DNA of 64,000 bases from Oceanobacter antarcticus (GCF_044962685.1 NZ_JBBKTX010000024.1:5333-69332), one strand, 5' to 3'. Counted from the stretch's first letter, positions 45,305 to 54,843 are shown. Program-made: numbers and translations. Notes: generated by a model not told the origin, from the sequence alone.

Positions 45305-46486
45305 ATGAACGATACCACTGCAAACGCTCCATCAACTGAGCAGAGCAACAGCCAGCTCTCCCCCAATGCCCATTGGCTGAACTGGCTGAAAATTGCCGGC
45401 CTCGTTTACTTTTTGCTAGTCGCTGTATCCATTATTGGCAGTGGCTTCAAATTATCTGCCGGAGAACATGCCAAAGAGCTGTTCGACTTTGCCAGTAACC
45501 CGCTGACAGGATTGATTGTGGGTACAGTCGCCACCGCCCTGATCCAGTCATCCAGCACGGTCACGTCTATTATTGTTGGTTTGGTCGCCGGTGGCTTGCC
45601 TGTTGAGATTGCCATTCCGATGGTGATGGGTGCCAACATTGGTACCACTATCACCAACACCATCGTCAGCCTTGGCCACGTTCGCCAGGGTGAAGAGTTT
45701 CGCCGGGCCTTTGCCGCCGCGACCGTACACGATTTTTTTAATCTGGTGTGCGTGGTGATCTTCCTGCCGCTGGAAATCATGTTTGGCATGTTGCAGAAGG
45801 TCGGTAGCCACCTGGCTTCCTTTCTCGTCGGTGCCGATTCGCTGTCGATGAATGGCGTCAATTTCATCAAGCCGCTGATCAAGCCGCCGGTAAAATTTAT
45901 CCAGCATCAGTTGGAAAGCCTGGCACCAGACACGGCCGCTGGCATCATTATGGTGATTCTGGGTATCGCAACCATTTTTGCCGTCATCACCCTGATCGGC
46001 AAACTGTTGAAGTCCTTGCTGGTCGGCAAGGCCAAAAACATTCTCCACGCCGCTGTTGGCCGTGGCCCGGTATCCGGTATTGCTTCCGGCACCCTGATTA
46101 CCGTGCTGGTTCAGTCCAGCTCAACCACCACTAGCCTGATCGTACCGCTGGCCGGTAGCGGTGTCTTCAGCTTGCGCCAGATATATCCGTTTACACTCGG
46201 TGCCAATATCGGCACCTGCGTGACCGCGCTGCTGGCAGCAACGGCCATTACCGGCCCCAATGCAGTATTTGCCTTGCAGATTGCACTGATTCACCTGATT
46301 TACAACATGATGGGCGTGATACTGATCTACAGCATCCCGGTCTTGCGTAACATTCCGCTGTGGGCAGCAGAGAAACTCGCCAATGCAGCAGTGACCAATA
46401 AATTGTATGCGGGCGCGTATATTCTGGGTGTATTTTTTGTCGCCCCATTGGTACTGATTGGTGGAAGCCAATTACTGGGTATTTAA
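45305..46486 (+). CDS. Na+/phosphate symporter family protein (NptA-like)
   Basis: A 393-residue inner-membrane transporter with the internal duplication of the Na/Pi cotransporter family: the first repeat ALIQSSSTVTSIIVGLVAGG (about 77-96) and the second VLVQSSSTTTSLIVPLAGSG (about 264-283), each followed by a GANIGT motif (MGANIGTTITN; LGANIGTCVTA). About eight to nine transmembrane segments are visible, with no C-terminal PhoU domain. It probably imports phosphate with sodium, which suits a marine cell and the Pho box upstream. It ends 13 nt before a small coiled-coil gene. Confidence 0.9.
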   Translation: MNDTTANAPSTEQSNSQLSPNAHWLNWLKIAGLVYFLLVAVSIIGSGFKLSAGEHAKELFDFASNPLTGLIVGTVATALIQSSSTVTSIIVGLVAGGLPVEIAIPMVMGANIGTTITNTIVSLGHVRQGEEFRRAFAAATVHDFFNLVCVVIFLPLEIMFGMLQKVGSHLASFLVGADSLSMNGVNFIKPLIKPPVKFIQHQLESLAPDTAAGIIMVILGIATIFAVITLIGKLLKSLLVGKAKNILHAAVGRGPVSGIASGTLITVLVQSSSTTTSLIVPLAGSGVFSLRQIYPFTLGANIGTCVTALLAATAITGPNAVFALQIALIHLIYNMMGVILIYSIPVLRNIPLWAAEKLANAAVTNKLYAGAYILGVFFVAPLVLIGGSQLLGI

Positions 46487-46499
46487 GGGAGATTGTGAC

Positions 46500-46721
46500 A
46501 TGAGCGAAAACAAGCAAGAATTACAGCGCAAGATCGAAAGCCTGGAAGCTCGTCTGGCGGAGCTGAAGACCCGTCTTGCCAGTATTGAGTCCGACGAGCA
46601 ACATGAAGCCATTGATCATCTCGATCAGTATCTACAGGAAGTGGATCATGAGTACGATGATCTGCGTGCTTTCTGGCCGGTTGTGGTAAAAGAATTACGC
46701 AGTCTGTTTGATCGCCACTGA
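46500..46721 (+). CDS. Small coiled-coil protein downstream of the Na/Pi symporter
   Basis: A 73-residue acidic, leucine-heptad protein (QRKIESLEARLAELKTRLAS, then DHLDQYLQEVDHEYDDLRAF), predicted to be helical and soluble. No known family. The ATG at 46500 follows GGGAGATTGTGAC. It shares a transcript with the symporter and ends at a strong terminator. By position it could be an accessory or regulatory partner, taking the place of the PhoU domain missing from the symporter; that is speculation. Confidence 0.65.
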   Translation: MSENKQELQRKIESLEARLAELKTRLASIESDEQHEAIDHLDQYLQEVDHEYDDLRAFWPVVVKELRSLFDRH

Positions 46722-46731
46722 GCACGATAAA

Positions 46732-46770
46732 ACCAATAAAAAAGAGCGCCAGGCGCTCTTTTTTATTGGT
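46732..46770. terminator. Bidirectional intrinsic terminator
   Basis: A 17-bp perfect stem, ACCAATAAAAAAGAGCG paired with its complement across a CCAGG loop, with A/T tracts on both sides. It lies between the coiled-coil gene and the convergent DUF805 gene. Confidence 0.9.
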
Positions 46771-46786
46771 CGGCAAACCCGCTTTA

Positions 46787-47167
46787 TTACGCCATTACAA
46801 CATCCTGATCCTGACCGGGTTGTAATGGATCGGCACCAAAACGGTTTTCTCCTTCTGTACCTTTGCTGACCGCAAAGTAGAGATAGATAAAAACACCCAC
46901 CAGCGGTACCAGGTTAATCAGTATCCACCAGCCACTGCGATTACAGTCGTGCATACGGCGAATACTGACAGCCAGCGAGGGAACAATAATTGCCACGCCG
47001 TAAAAACCCAACAACACGCCGACCAGCATGGCTTCTGTCGCCGCAGCCAGTACGGCCAAGACGACGTAAATAACCAGGGTAAACAGATAGAACAGCCAGT
47101 ATTCCTTCCGGCCTGAACGTCCCTGAAAATCCAGTGACCGCTTGAATGCAGTGATAACACTTTCCAT
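46787..47167 (-). CDS. DUF805 family membrane protein
   Basis: A 126-residue inner-membrane protein with the DUF805 hallmark start (ITAFKRSLDFQGRSGRKEYWLF), three to four hydrophobic segments and the conserved RRMHDCNRSGWWILI loop near residue 73. Function unknown. The ATG at 47167 has AAAGGAG upstream; a longer frame to 47218 lacks a ribosome site. Confidence 0.9.
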   Translation of the reverse strand: MESVITAFKRSLDFQGRSGRKEYWLFYLFTLVIYVVLAVLAAATEAMLVGVLLGFYGVAIIVPSLAVSIRRMHDCNRSGWWILINLVPLVGVFIYLYFAVSKGTEGENRFGADPLQPGQDQDVVMA

Positions 47168-47287
47168 AGTTGCGCTCCTTTGCCCCGTTTCCATGTCGGC
47201 CAGGCGCCGGGGATACACCTGAACGATCTTTATTCTACTGCGTTGGGTACGACATACCCTGACTAGCGTAGCAGGATGAGACCAAGG

Positions 47288-48412
47288 TCAAACTTTTGCT
47301 GCTGACGCTGTCTCCGGCGGCTGCGTCAATGTAAAGACGGCCCCCTCTTGCTCGGTATTAATCGCCCGAATCGGATACGGAATCGTAATGCCTTCTTCAC
47401 CATAGCGTTTGTGCAGTGCCTTGATAAAAGCGGATTTTACGGCAAAATTATCGACATACTCCCGCGCTCTTAGTACCACGGTAAAGTTAATGCTGGAATC
47501 GGCAAAGGAATGAAACATCACCCGAGGAGTGAAAGAGGGTTCGGCTCCTTCTACCCGCTGCAAGACTTCTTTGGCGACCTCCTTGGTGATCACTTCAACC
47601 TGTTCCAAGTCGGAACTGTAGTGCACCCCGACTTCGACCAGCACCGACAATTCCTTGACCGGGTAATCGTAATTGACGATACGAGACTGGGAAATCTGGC
47701 TGTTAGGCAAGATCACCGTATTGTTTTGCAGCATCTTGATCCAGGTTGAGCGCCAGCCGATTTTCTGAACGTAGCCCTGCTCACCAGAATCCAGTTCAAT
47801 AAAGTCACCCACCTGAAACGGCTTGTCGACCAGCAACTGCACACCGGAAAAAAAGTTCTCCAATGTCGGCTGCAAGGCCAGCGCCACCGCCAGAGAGGTA
47901 ATCCCCAGTGAAGCAATAATCGGCGTAACCGACACCCCCAGAGTGCCCAGCAACACCAGCAACCCCAAGCCAAAGACCAGCCCGCGCAGCAGTCCACGGG
48001 CGATACCCTGACTGTTGTACAACAACGACGAGCTGCTCGCGTAATGCTCCAGGGTGCCGCGTGAGATACGATCAAAAAACACAATCAACGCCACAATCAG
48101 AAACACACGGGCCGAGTCACCGGTCACCGTGGTAAAAGTCGGACTACTAATATCGAAGTGTTCGAACAGCCGTTCTAGAATCAGCAGATGAAACCCCACC
48201 AACACAATCGTGATCGGTGCACTGAGTGCCTTGAGCAGCAAGGTATCGAAAAACCAGGGGGTACGCTGCGTTACCCGCCGCAACCGCGAAATAACAATTC
48301 CCTTCAGCGCCAGCATCAACAACAGAGATGCCAGCGTGATACCCAGGGCGATACTCCAGGCTGGCAAATTAAATTCAGCCAGGTAGTTGGCCAGCTGATC
48401 CAGGTGGTTCAT
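47288..48412 (-). CDS. MscS-family small-conductance mechanosensitive channel
   Basis: 374 residues: four to five N-terminal transmembrane segments, then the pore helix and MscS core at about residues 160-200 (GVSVTPIIASLGITSLAVALA, QPTLENFFSGVQLLVDKPFQVGDFI), a beta domain (GYVQKIGWRSTWIKML, VILPNSQI) and a C-terminal alpha/beta domain. It would open on hypo-osmotic shock. The ATG at 48412 has GGAGAAAAC immediately upstream. Confidence 0.92.
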   Translation of the reverse strand: MNHLDQLANYLAEFNLPAWSIALGITLASLLLMLALKGIVISRLRRVTQRTPWFFDTLLLKALSAPITIVLVGFHLLILERLFEHFDISSPTFTTVTGDSARVFLIVALIVFFDRISRGTLEHYASSSSLLYNSQGIARGLLRGLVFGLGLLVLLGTLGVSVTPIIASLGITSLAVALALQPTLENFFSGVQLLVDKPFQVGDFIELDSGEQGYVQKIGWRSTWIKMLQNNTVILPNSQISQSRIVNYDYPVKELSVLVEVGVHYSSDLEQVEVITKEVAKEVLQRVEGAEPSFTPRVMFHSFADSSINFTVVLRAREYVDNFAVKSAFIKALHKRYGEEGITIPYPIRAINTEQEGAVFTLTQPPETASAAKV

Positions 48413-48556
48413 GTTTTCTCCAATCATTCAGCAGTCAATCATTGATAACCGTCAGGCGACCAATCTACCAATAGCGGCAGAAAACTGACACTACCGCAAT
48501 GTTCACGATGATTAAAAGCAGAGACAAGCAGAAGTGACGGAAAACATTAACGGAAA

Positions 48557-48821
48557 GGGGACATCTATTTAATCCTGCACGGCTCTGCGCGAGTGTTGCC
48601 GTTGTTCAGGGCAAGGCGACGAATGCAGCGAAATGACGAGTCCTTTTCAAATTCGTCAACACCGCACTGGACGGCGGCAACCCGCGCCCTTCGGGGGCTG
48701 CCGGATGATCTCGACTCGGTGTCGCCGACTTTTGACTTGACCCGTCAGGCCTGCAAGTCGGCTTCGTGATTCGAAACCATCCGGTGGCCCAGAGTGAGCA
48801 CCGGATTAAATAGATGTCCCC
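48557..48821. mobile_element. MITE-like element with 19-bp perfect terminal inverted repeats
   Basis: GGGGACATCTATTTAATCC at 48557-48575 and its exact complement at 48803-48821 bound a 265-bp segment with no convincing gene; the core has further small palindromes. It occupies the centre of the 553-bp gap between the MscS gene and flgL. Ends of this kind have been seen next to IS200/RAYT-type transposases (from memory). An ORF on the minus strand across the right end is not protein-like. Confidence 0.65.
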
Positions 48822-48965
48822 GAAAGTATTCATGGAAAACATCAACAAAAAGAAAAAGCAGTCAGGACAAGAAAATCGGCCGCCACCCCACAAGCAGCAA
48901 ACCGGCCCCACCGATACACTGCTGTGCCTGTTCTGTGCCCATACCTCTGTGCCCATATCCCGTAT

Positions 48966-50204
48966 TCACATGCTGTTAAACAGGCTCAACTGGCTGATGG
49001 TGGTGTAACTTTTTTGTGCGGCTTCCAGCAAGGTGGTTTGCATCGACATACGACTGACCGCTTCGGCCAAGTCTACATCCTGTAATTCCGACAATACTTG
49101 CTGATTCACCAGCGTAATATCCGCCGACAGCGAGCGGGTGTTATCCACCACATTCAGGCGCGCACCAATCTGGCTTTGGGTTCGGGAAACAGTGGCCAGT
49201 GCGTAGTCGAGATTGGTCAGGCTATCGGCAATCAACGTGGTCAAGGTGTTGGCGTCGTCGGGTGTGTCTTCGAGGTTATTGAGGCCATAGGCGAGCCGGT
49301 AAAGTGTATCTGTGACACTTTGTTTCGGGGTCGAACGTACCATCACCTGATCACCGGATTCCGGCGACCCGCTCAGCGTCAACGCCATGCCCGCCACCTC
49401 CAGCTCCCGGCCTTGAGCATAAGGCTGGTTGATCAATCCCTCCACTGGCCTTCCGTCGGAAGCTCGACGCACGGTAAAGTTTGCCTGTTCCGGCAACAGC
49501 GCCGACTCTGGATTAAAAGTAATCACCAGGTCGTCGGGATAAAAATCACCATAGGCCTCCTCGTCGATCACAAAACCGGGATTGATCTGGGTAGTGCCCT
49601 GATTCAGCGGGTTCACTGCCGTGGTAAAGCTGTTCTTGACCGCCGTTACATCAACAAACAGGTCTTTACCAGAATCCCCTGTTGCAACGGTGGTGGTGGT
49701 GCCAATCGCAAGGAACCGCTGGCCTCCATCGCCCTGATATTCATAACGACCGTTCGGCACCTGTTGAAACGGCGCTTCCCCCCCCTGAAAACCGGCAAAC
49801 ATGTATTCACCATTGGCATCGCGGCTATTAAACAACCCGACCAGACTTTGCTGTATTTGCTCAACTTCAGCGGCAATGGCCTGCCGATCGCTTTTGGTCA
49901 GCGTACCGCCACCGGCTTCTACCGTCAGCTCTTTCAGCCGCGCGTAGCTGTCGCTGATACTGCCCAGCGTTACTTCTTCCAATTGCAGGCGATTGCCTGC
50001 GGCCGTCATATTGGTTTCAAACTGCTCACGCAGCGCCAGATCCTGCTCCAGTTGCAGAATTCTGGTAGCCGCAACCGGGTCATCCGATGGCGTCAATACC
50101 CGGCGGCCACTGGCCACCTGCTGCTGGGTTTTATTCAACTGTTGCTGGTTATCCAGCATATTGGCCAGGCCGGTTTTATGCATTTGCAGTGTGGTTATTC
50201 TCAT
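48966..50204 (-). CDS. flgL: Flagellar hook-filament junction protein FlgL (HAP3)
   Basis: 412 residues, about 95 longer than E. coli FlgL. The conserved N-terminus (MRITTLQMHKTGLANMLDNQ, then ASGRRVLTPSDDP) and C-terminal helix (VDLAEAVSRMSMQTTLLEAA) form the flagellin-like D0/D1 core; the added length is in the middle surface domain. It joins the hook to the filament outside the cell. It is the last gene of the flg block, 46 nt after flgK. Confidence 0.95.
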   Translation of the reverse strand: MRITTLQMHKTGLANMLDNQQQLNKTQQQVASGRRVLTPSDDPVAATRILQLEQDLALREQFETNMTAAGNRLQLEEVTLGSISDSYARLKELTVEAGGGTLTKSDRQAIAAEVEQIQQSLVGLFNSRDANGEYMFAGFQGGEAPFQQVPNGRYEYQGDGGQRFLAIGTTTTVATGDSGKDLFVDVTAVKNSFTTAVNPLNQGTTQINPGFVIDEEAYGDFYPDDLVITFNPESALLPEQANFTVRRASDGRPVEGLINQPYAQGRELEVAGMALTLSGSPESGDQVMVRSTPKQSVTDTLYRLAYGLNNLEDTPDDANTLTTLIADSLTNLDYALATVSRTQSQIGARLNVVDNTRSLSADITLVNQQVLSELQDVDLAEAVSRMSMQTTLLEAAQKSYTTISQLSLFNSM

Positions 50205-50250
50205 ACCAGATACCTCGCCATTGGCCCCGCCGGGGACTCACTGTGTGTTA

Positions 50251-53229
50251 TCAAAAGGTTGAAATCAGAGTGTCAAACATATCGCGTGCCACCTGAATCA
50301 CCTGGGCATTGGCGTTGTAAGCCAGTTCGTATTTCATCAACGCAGCGGCCTCTTCATCAAGGTTGACGCCAGAAGCGCTGCTGTAGGCTGCTTGCGACGT
50401 GGTCAGCAGTACGTCACTGGAATCGCGGCTGGTCTGTGCTCGGCTGGTGGTTGCCCCAACCCGCTCGACCACGATGGCATAGGCTTCGGAATAGGTACTG
50501 GAACCATTAACGGTATCGCTGTTTTGCAAACCCGCCAGAGCCACGCCATTACGGCTGTCGGAAATACCGTTTTCATTGAAGCCGACGGTAAATTCATCGC
50601 CCGCCACCACAGCCCCAGCAATGCTGACGTCTATCCCCCGATAGGTGGATTCAAACACCGGCTCGGCGGCAAACAGGTTATTCCCCGGCGTATTGGTGGC
50701 CAGCGTCATGCCTTCATCCAGCACCACCTTAAGCTGTCCGCCCATGGTCAGCTTGCTGGAGCCATAAACGCCAGTGCCATTCAGGGCCATGCGGGGCTGA
50801 AACGAGAGATTGCCACGTTCATCAATCGCCACATCCAGATCGCCGTTAAAGGCAAATCCGGCGGTTTCCAATGCCTGACGAACACCGCTCAACAATGCTT
50901 CGCCAGAGCCGTAATTGGCGCTCAGTTCAATCTCAAAGCTGCCCTGGTTTTCAATCTCGAAAGCATAGCGATATGGCCCGCCCTGGCTGAAGTCGTAACC
51001 TTCGTATTCATTAAGAATATCGTAGGGGGATTCTCCCACCTGGGTCAGGCCAATCGCCTGGCCATTGCTGACGTCGAAGCCATCGCCATGATCACCGCTG
51101 ATATCGAGACTGAGGTCATCGCCGTTGAGTGCCGTGATGGTCAATGTCTCGCCATCGCTGCTGGCAACAATACCCAATTCCTGAAAAGCGTAGTTGGCAT
51201 TAATGCGCCCGGCGAGAAAATCCGGGGTAACCGGATCCGGTACCGTCGGCGGCCAGCTATCGTCGTACTTGCGTTGGCTTGGCCCCAGCGCTTCTGTCAG
51301 CACCACACCATTCAGCGTGACACCCAGATCCAGAAAACCGTTGTCGTCTTCGCTAAAATGACTCAACTGCACCGTAGTACGGGCAGATGCCTCGATGCCA
51401 TCGTATTCGCTCAGCTGCTCGGCAATGGCTCGAGCCGAACTATTGGCAGCCGTATTCAGCCCCGGCAAGGATTCAGCCTGGCCACTGGTCGGATCGTTAT
51501 AAGAAATTGAAAACCGTTGAGCCGCCAGGCCGTTACCAGCACTGACCGTTGCCGCTGGCTCTGGTGGCTGATAAGTGGCACGCACCGGCAACTGACCACT
51601 GAAACTGGTCATCGCCAGCTGGCCCTGCTCGCCCAGATTAATGCTGTTGGTAATACCGGGAATATAGGTCTGATTACTGATCGGCGGAAACAGCGGCACG
51701 GGTTCGCCCGGATCACTGTTGTCCAGCACGTCGTAGCGGTAAGCCGAGGTAAACCTCACCAGCAACGGCGGTGTCATTTGGCCGAGTTCATCAAAGGCGG
51801 CAGTATCCAGGCTGGTCACACTGCCAGCACTAATGGCTGCGCTGCCCTGATTGCCAATCGCGGCATCCGTCATAATTGGTGAGGCCAGAGCGATTTGTTC
51901 TGCGCGGGTAATCACCAGTTCCATATTGCTGGCTTCGTTACGGGTAGGCATGATGCGAAACTCATCCCCGGCCTGAAAACTGCCACTTTCAAGGTGAATC
52001 TCAAAACCATCCACTGCCAGCACGTCTGGAAATGCACCGGAGATCGCCCCCTTCTGCACAATCTCGTTACTGTCGATCTGGCGGATACGGTAGTTAAAAT
52101 TGTCCGGGCCGATAAATTCCAACTGATAATCACTGCTACTGACACTGCCCGCATCGGTGATATGCACGGATACCAACCGATCATCCGGGTTGGCATTGCC
52201 ATCATCTCCCAGTGCACGGCGATAAGTCAGCGCCGGTTCATTGATATCCTGGAAGAAGTCTTCACCGACCAAACCTTCGTAATCCAGCCCCAACTTGTGC
52301 TGCGCATTTATGGTTTCAGCAATCACCAACGCCACCTTGCCGAGACTATTGACCACCGAATCCAGTACCTCGTTGCGGAACGCCAGCGTACCGCCCAGCG
52401 AACCACCAGTAATCTCATTCGTCACGGGAATGGCTTCATCATCACTGAGCAGATACAGATCGTTGCGGGACGGATCACTCTGGCCCGTATCCGCCACCAG
52501 CCGGTTATAATCATTGCCGACCACCAACGCCTGGCCCTTACCGATAAACACATTCAAGCGCGAGTCGCCCTGATCCACCACCGACACCTCCACCAGCGCC
52601 GACAGTTCAGTAATCAACCGATCACGCTGATCCATCAGCGCGTTGGGTTCTTCGCCCTGGGCCATCCCGACTGCAAACTGAATATCCTGGTTAAGCGTGG
52701 CAATGGATTCTGCGATCGCGGTGATTTCCTGCGCCATCACCCCCATCTGACCATTCAATACCAGATTCTGCTGATTCAGCTGATCACTGAGCACGTCAAA
52801 GCGATCGGTCAACGCCGCTGACTGAGTCAACAACACCTCCCGCGCCGCCAGTGACGACGGATCATCTACCACCGTCTGCATCGCATCAAACATCGCTTCG
52901 AGACCAGGCTGAACGCCCGTCCCACTGTCTGCCAGCAAACTGTCTACCTGAGCGGCGTAGTCGGCCATAGTGTCATACTGATGAAAGGAGGCGGTATCCG
53001 ACCAGACCTGATCGGATAAAAATTCATTATAGATGCGGCTGACAGAATCAACACTGACCCCCGACCCTAGCCAGTTGCCGCCACGAAACTGACTGTTACC
53101 CTCAGCAAAACTGACCACCTGGCGGCTGTAACCTTCGGTCGTGGCATTGGTGATATTGTTACCAGTGACCGCCAGCGCCGTTTGCTGCGCCTTCAGTCCC
53201 GAGATGGCAATATTGAGAATATCGGTCAT
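50251..53229 (-). CDS. flgK: Flagellar hook-filament junction protein FlgK (HAP1), enlarged
   Basis: 992 residues against about 550 in E. coli. The N-terminus (NIAISGLKAQQTALAVTGNN, then TEGYSRQVV) and C-terminus (VNLDEEAAALMKYELAYNAN) are canonical, so this is a true FlgK. About 400 extra residues lie in the central, surface-exposed region (roughly 330-880), which is rich in beta-type sequence with repeated Asp/Gly/Ser segments. The 1-nt overlap with the flgJ stop (TAATG) shows coupling. Confidence 0.95.
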   Translation of the reverse strand: MTDILNIAISGLKAQQTALAVTGNNITNATTEGYSRQVVSFAEGNSQFRGGNWLGSGVSVDSVSRIYNEFLSDQVWSDTASFHQYDTMADYAAQVDSLLADSGTGVQPGLEAMFDAMQTVVDDPSSLAAREVLLTQSAALTDRFDVLSDQLNQQNLVLNGQMGVMAQEITAIAESIATLNQDIQFAVGMAQGEEPNALMDQRDRLITELSALVEVSVVDQGDSRLNVFIGKGQALVVGNDYNRLVADTGQSDPSRNDLYLLSDDEAIPVTNEITGGSLGGTLAFRNEVLDSVVNSLGKVALVIAETINAQHKLGLDYEGLVGEDFFQDINEPALTYRRALGDDGNANPDDRLVSVHITDAGSVSSSDYQLEFIGPDNFNYRIRQIDSNEIVQKGAISGAFPDVLAVDGFEIHLESGSFQAGDEFRIMPTRNEASNMELVITRAEQIALASPIMTDAAIGNQGSAAISAGSVTSLDTAAFDELGQMTPPLLVRFTSAYRYDVLDNSDPGEPVPLFPPISNQTYIPGITNSINLGEQGQLAMTSFSGQLPVRATYQPPEPAATVSAGNGLAAQRFSISYNDPTSGQAESLPGLNTAANSSARAIAEQLSEYDGIEASARTTVQLSHFSEDDNGFLDLGVTLNGVVLTEALGPSQRKYDDSWPPTVPDPVTPDFLAGRINANYAFQELGIVASSDGETLTITALNGDDLSLDISGDHGDGFDVSNGQAIGLTQVGESPYDILNEYEGYDFSQGGPYRYAFEIENQGSFEIELSANYGSGEALLSGVRQALETAGFAFNGDLDVAIDERGNLSFQPRMALNGTGVYGSSKLTMGGQLKVVLDEGMTLATNTPGNNLFAAEPVFESTYRGIDVSIAGAVVAGDEFTVGFNENGISDSRNGVALAGLQNSDTVNGSSTYSEAYAIVVERVGATTSRAQTSRDSSDVLLTTSQAAYSSASGVNLDEEAAALMKYELAYNANAQVIQVARDMFDTLISTF

Positions 53230-54386
53230 TACTCGCCTCCGCTGACCGACGGACGGTCTTTATTCTTATCGACCTTAGTAGCCTTGCTGGAATCCGGGCC
53301 AATATCCGGCGACGGTTGCTGTACCTCGCCCTGCCCTTGTAACGTTTCGCTGCGAGCAATACGGCGGATTTTTGCGCCATACTCAGGATCCGTGGCATAA
53401 CCGGCCTGTTGCAAGGCATAACCATACTCATCGCCGTCCAACCCCTTGCCCAGCGCCTGCTGATAACGCTCGCTCCCGGCCAGAAAATCAGCGTAATCGC
53501 GCAAGCCATCTTCCAGCGAAGCATAGGAACGGAAACTGGCGGTTTCTTTCACTCGAGTGCCATAACGGTATTCATGAGTCGTTACGTCCACCGCTTCACC
53601 CTGCCAGCGCTGATCAGCCTTGATACCAAAGAAATTAAAACTGTTATTGCCCTTGGCGTCGGCAATCATATGTTTACCCCAGCCGGTTTCCAGCGCCGCC
53701 TGGGCAACAATCGCACGAGGATCAACCCCCAGCTCAGCACCAATCACTGCGGCATGAGGATACAGAGCGGCAACAAATTCATCGGCAGAGGCAAACTGCT
53801 GCCCCTTGCTGCCGCTGCCAGAGGCAACGCTGGCCAGCGTTTTGGATAAAGATTCCGACGATAATACGGAGGCTTGCGACACTGGCTCCCGCCTGGTTAC
53901 CGCAGCAGCATCGCCCTGTTGCAACACCCGGTCGACTTCGGCAAGCGCCTCGAGCAGCGGCACACTGGCGACCCGACGATCAAACAGCTTCGCCTGATCC
54001 AGCTCTGGAGCGTCTCCGGCATCACCAAAGTTACTCATCAGCTGTTGATGGATAATATCTGCCAGCCCACGGCCAGAAGCCCCGCTACCACTGGCTTGCT
54101 GGCCCGACATCTGCAAGGCCAGCTGGTTATCGTACATACCCTGATAGAAGTCCCCCTCGGAAGAACCCATCAGCGAATCTTCAGAAAAAACCGCATTAGC
54201 CTGCCGCATCGAGCTGAGCATCATGTTCATAAACATCGACTCAAACTGCCGCGCTACTTCCATCAACGCCGCGCTCTTGTCCTCTTTACCGAGCGTACGA
54301 ATGCCCTGCAGACTGTTAAGATCGGTGTATACATCCTGCGGATTGGTTACCACAGATGCTGAAGACAAGGCTGGGCTGACCTGCAT
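53229..54386 (-). CDS. flgJ: Flagellar rod-assembly protein / peptidoglycan hydrolase FlgJ
   Basis: 385 residues with two domains. The N-terminal rod-capping part (about 35-110; ALMEVARQFESMFMNMMLSSM) and the C-terminal glucosaminidase (about 205-350; ALYPHAAVIGAELGVDPRAI, AALETGWGKHM with the catalytic Glu, and SFNFFGIKADQRWQG). It cuts peptidoglycan so that the rod can pass. An unusual linker of about 90 residues separates the domains. The usual upstream partner flgI is 1.4 kb away rather than adjacent. Confidence 0.95.
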   Translation of the reverse strand: MQVSPALSSASVVTNPQDVYTDLNSLQGIRTLGKEDKSAALMEVARQFESMFMNMMLSSMRQANAVFSEDSLMGSSEGDFYQGMYDNQLALQMSGQQASGSGASGRGLADIIHQQLMSNFGDAGDAPELDQAKLFDRRVASVPLLEALAEVDRVLQQGDAAAVTRREPVSQASVLSSESLSKTLASVASGSGSKGQQFASADEFVAALYPHAAVIGAELGVDPRAIVAQAALETGWGKHMIADAKGNNSFNFFGIKADQRWQGEAVDVTTHEYRYGTRVKETASFRSYASLEDGLRDYADFLAGSERYQQALGKGLDGDEYGYALQQAGYATDPEYGAKIRRIARSETLQGQGEVQQPSPDIGPDSSKATKVDKNKDRPSVSGGE

Positions 54387-54456
54387 GGCCGACTCCGGAA
54401 AATGACGTTATCAGGAGTACAGCAAGATGTTTGCCAACGCGATCAACACACGTTAT

Positions 54457-54843
54457 TCAGTCGTTCTCAAAGGCCGACAAGTCGAGTACCTCTGCCGCCG
54501 CCCGAAACGCTTCCTGAGTTGCCGGTGCACCGCAATACGGCAAACTGTGCAGCAACACCTCACGAATTTCCTGCGGCGTACAGCCGTTATTCAACGCCCC
54601 ACGAATATGGCCTTTTAACTCAGTCGGCGACTTTAACGCCGTCAGCATGGCAATCGTGACCAGCGAACGTACATTGCGCGGCAAACCGTCACGCTGCCAG
54701 GTCGACCCCCAGGCATGCTCGTTAATCCAGTCCTGCAAAGGCTCCGTCAGCGCGGTGGTATTCTCCTGCGCCCGCTGGACAAAATCGGCACCCATGACTT
54801 CGGTACGTACCTTGAGACCATTGGCCTTGCTCTGCTCCGACAT
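54457..54843 (-). CDS. Carboxymuconolactone decarboxylase family protein
   Basis: 128 residues matching the CMD / PcaC family: DWINEHAWGSTWQRDGLPRN, then RSLVTIAMLTALKSPTELKG and ALNNGCTPQEIREVLLHSLPYCG, with the conserved histidine and a Cys near residue 105. PcaC decarboxylates gamma-carboxymuconolactone; many relatives are peroxidase-like or unknown. There are no aromatic-degradation genes here, so the family name should not be taken as function. The ATG at 54843 (AGGAG seven bases upstream) is preferred over two earlier ATGs. It lies inside the flagellar block, same strand. Confidence 0.88.
   Translation of the reverse strand: MSEQSKANGLKVRTEVMGADFVQRAQENTTALTEPLQDWINEHAWGSTWQRDGLPRNVRSLVTIAMLTALKSPTELKGHIRGALNNGCTPQEIREVLLHSLPYCGAPATQEAFRAAAEVLDLSAFEND

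Noticed and set aside
48606..48956. 116-codon minus-strand frame across the MITE-like element
   Set aside because: Runs through an inverted repeat and shows no domain or ribosome site; treated as non-coding.
49098..50366. 422-codon plus-strand frame
   Set aside because: Antisense to flgL, a certain gene; composition is that of a mirror frame.
50392..52821. Long plus-strand frames opposite flgK
   Set aside because: flgK's conserved ends and coupling to flgJ show that the minus strand is coding; these frames have no ribosome sites.
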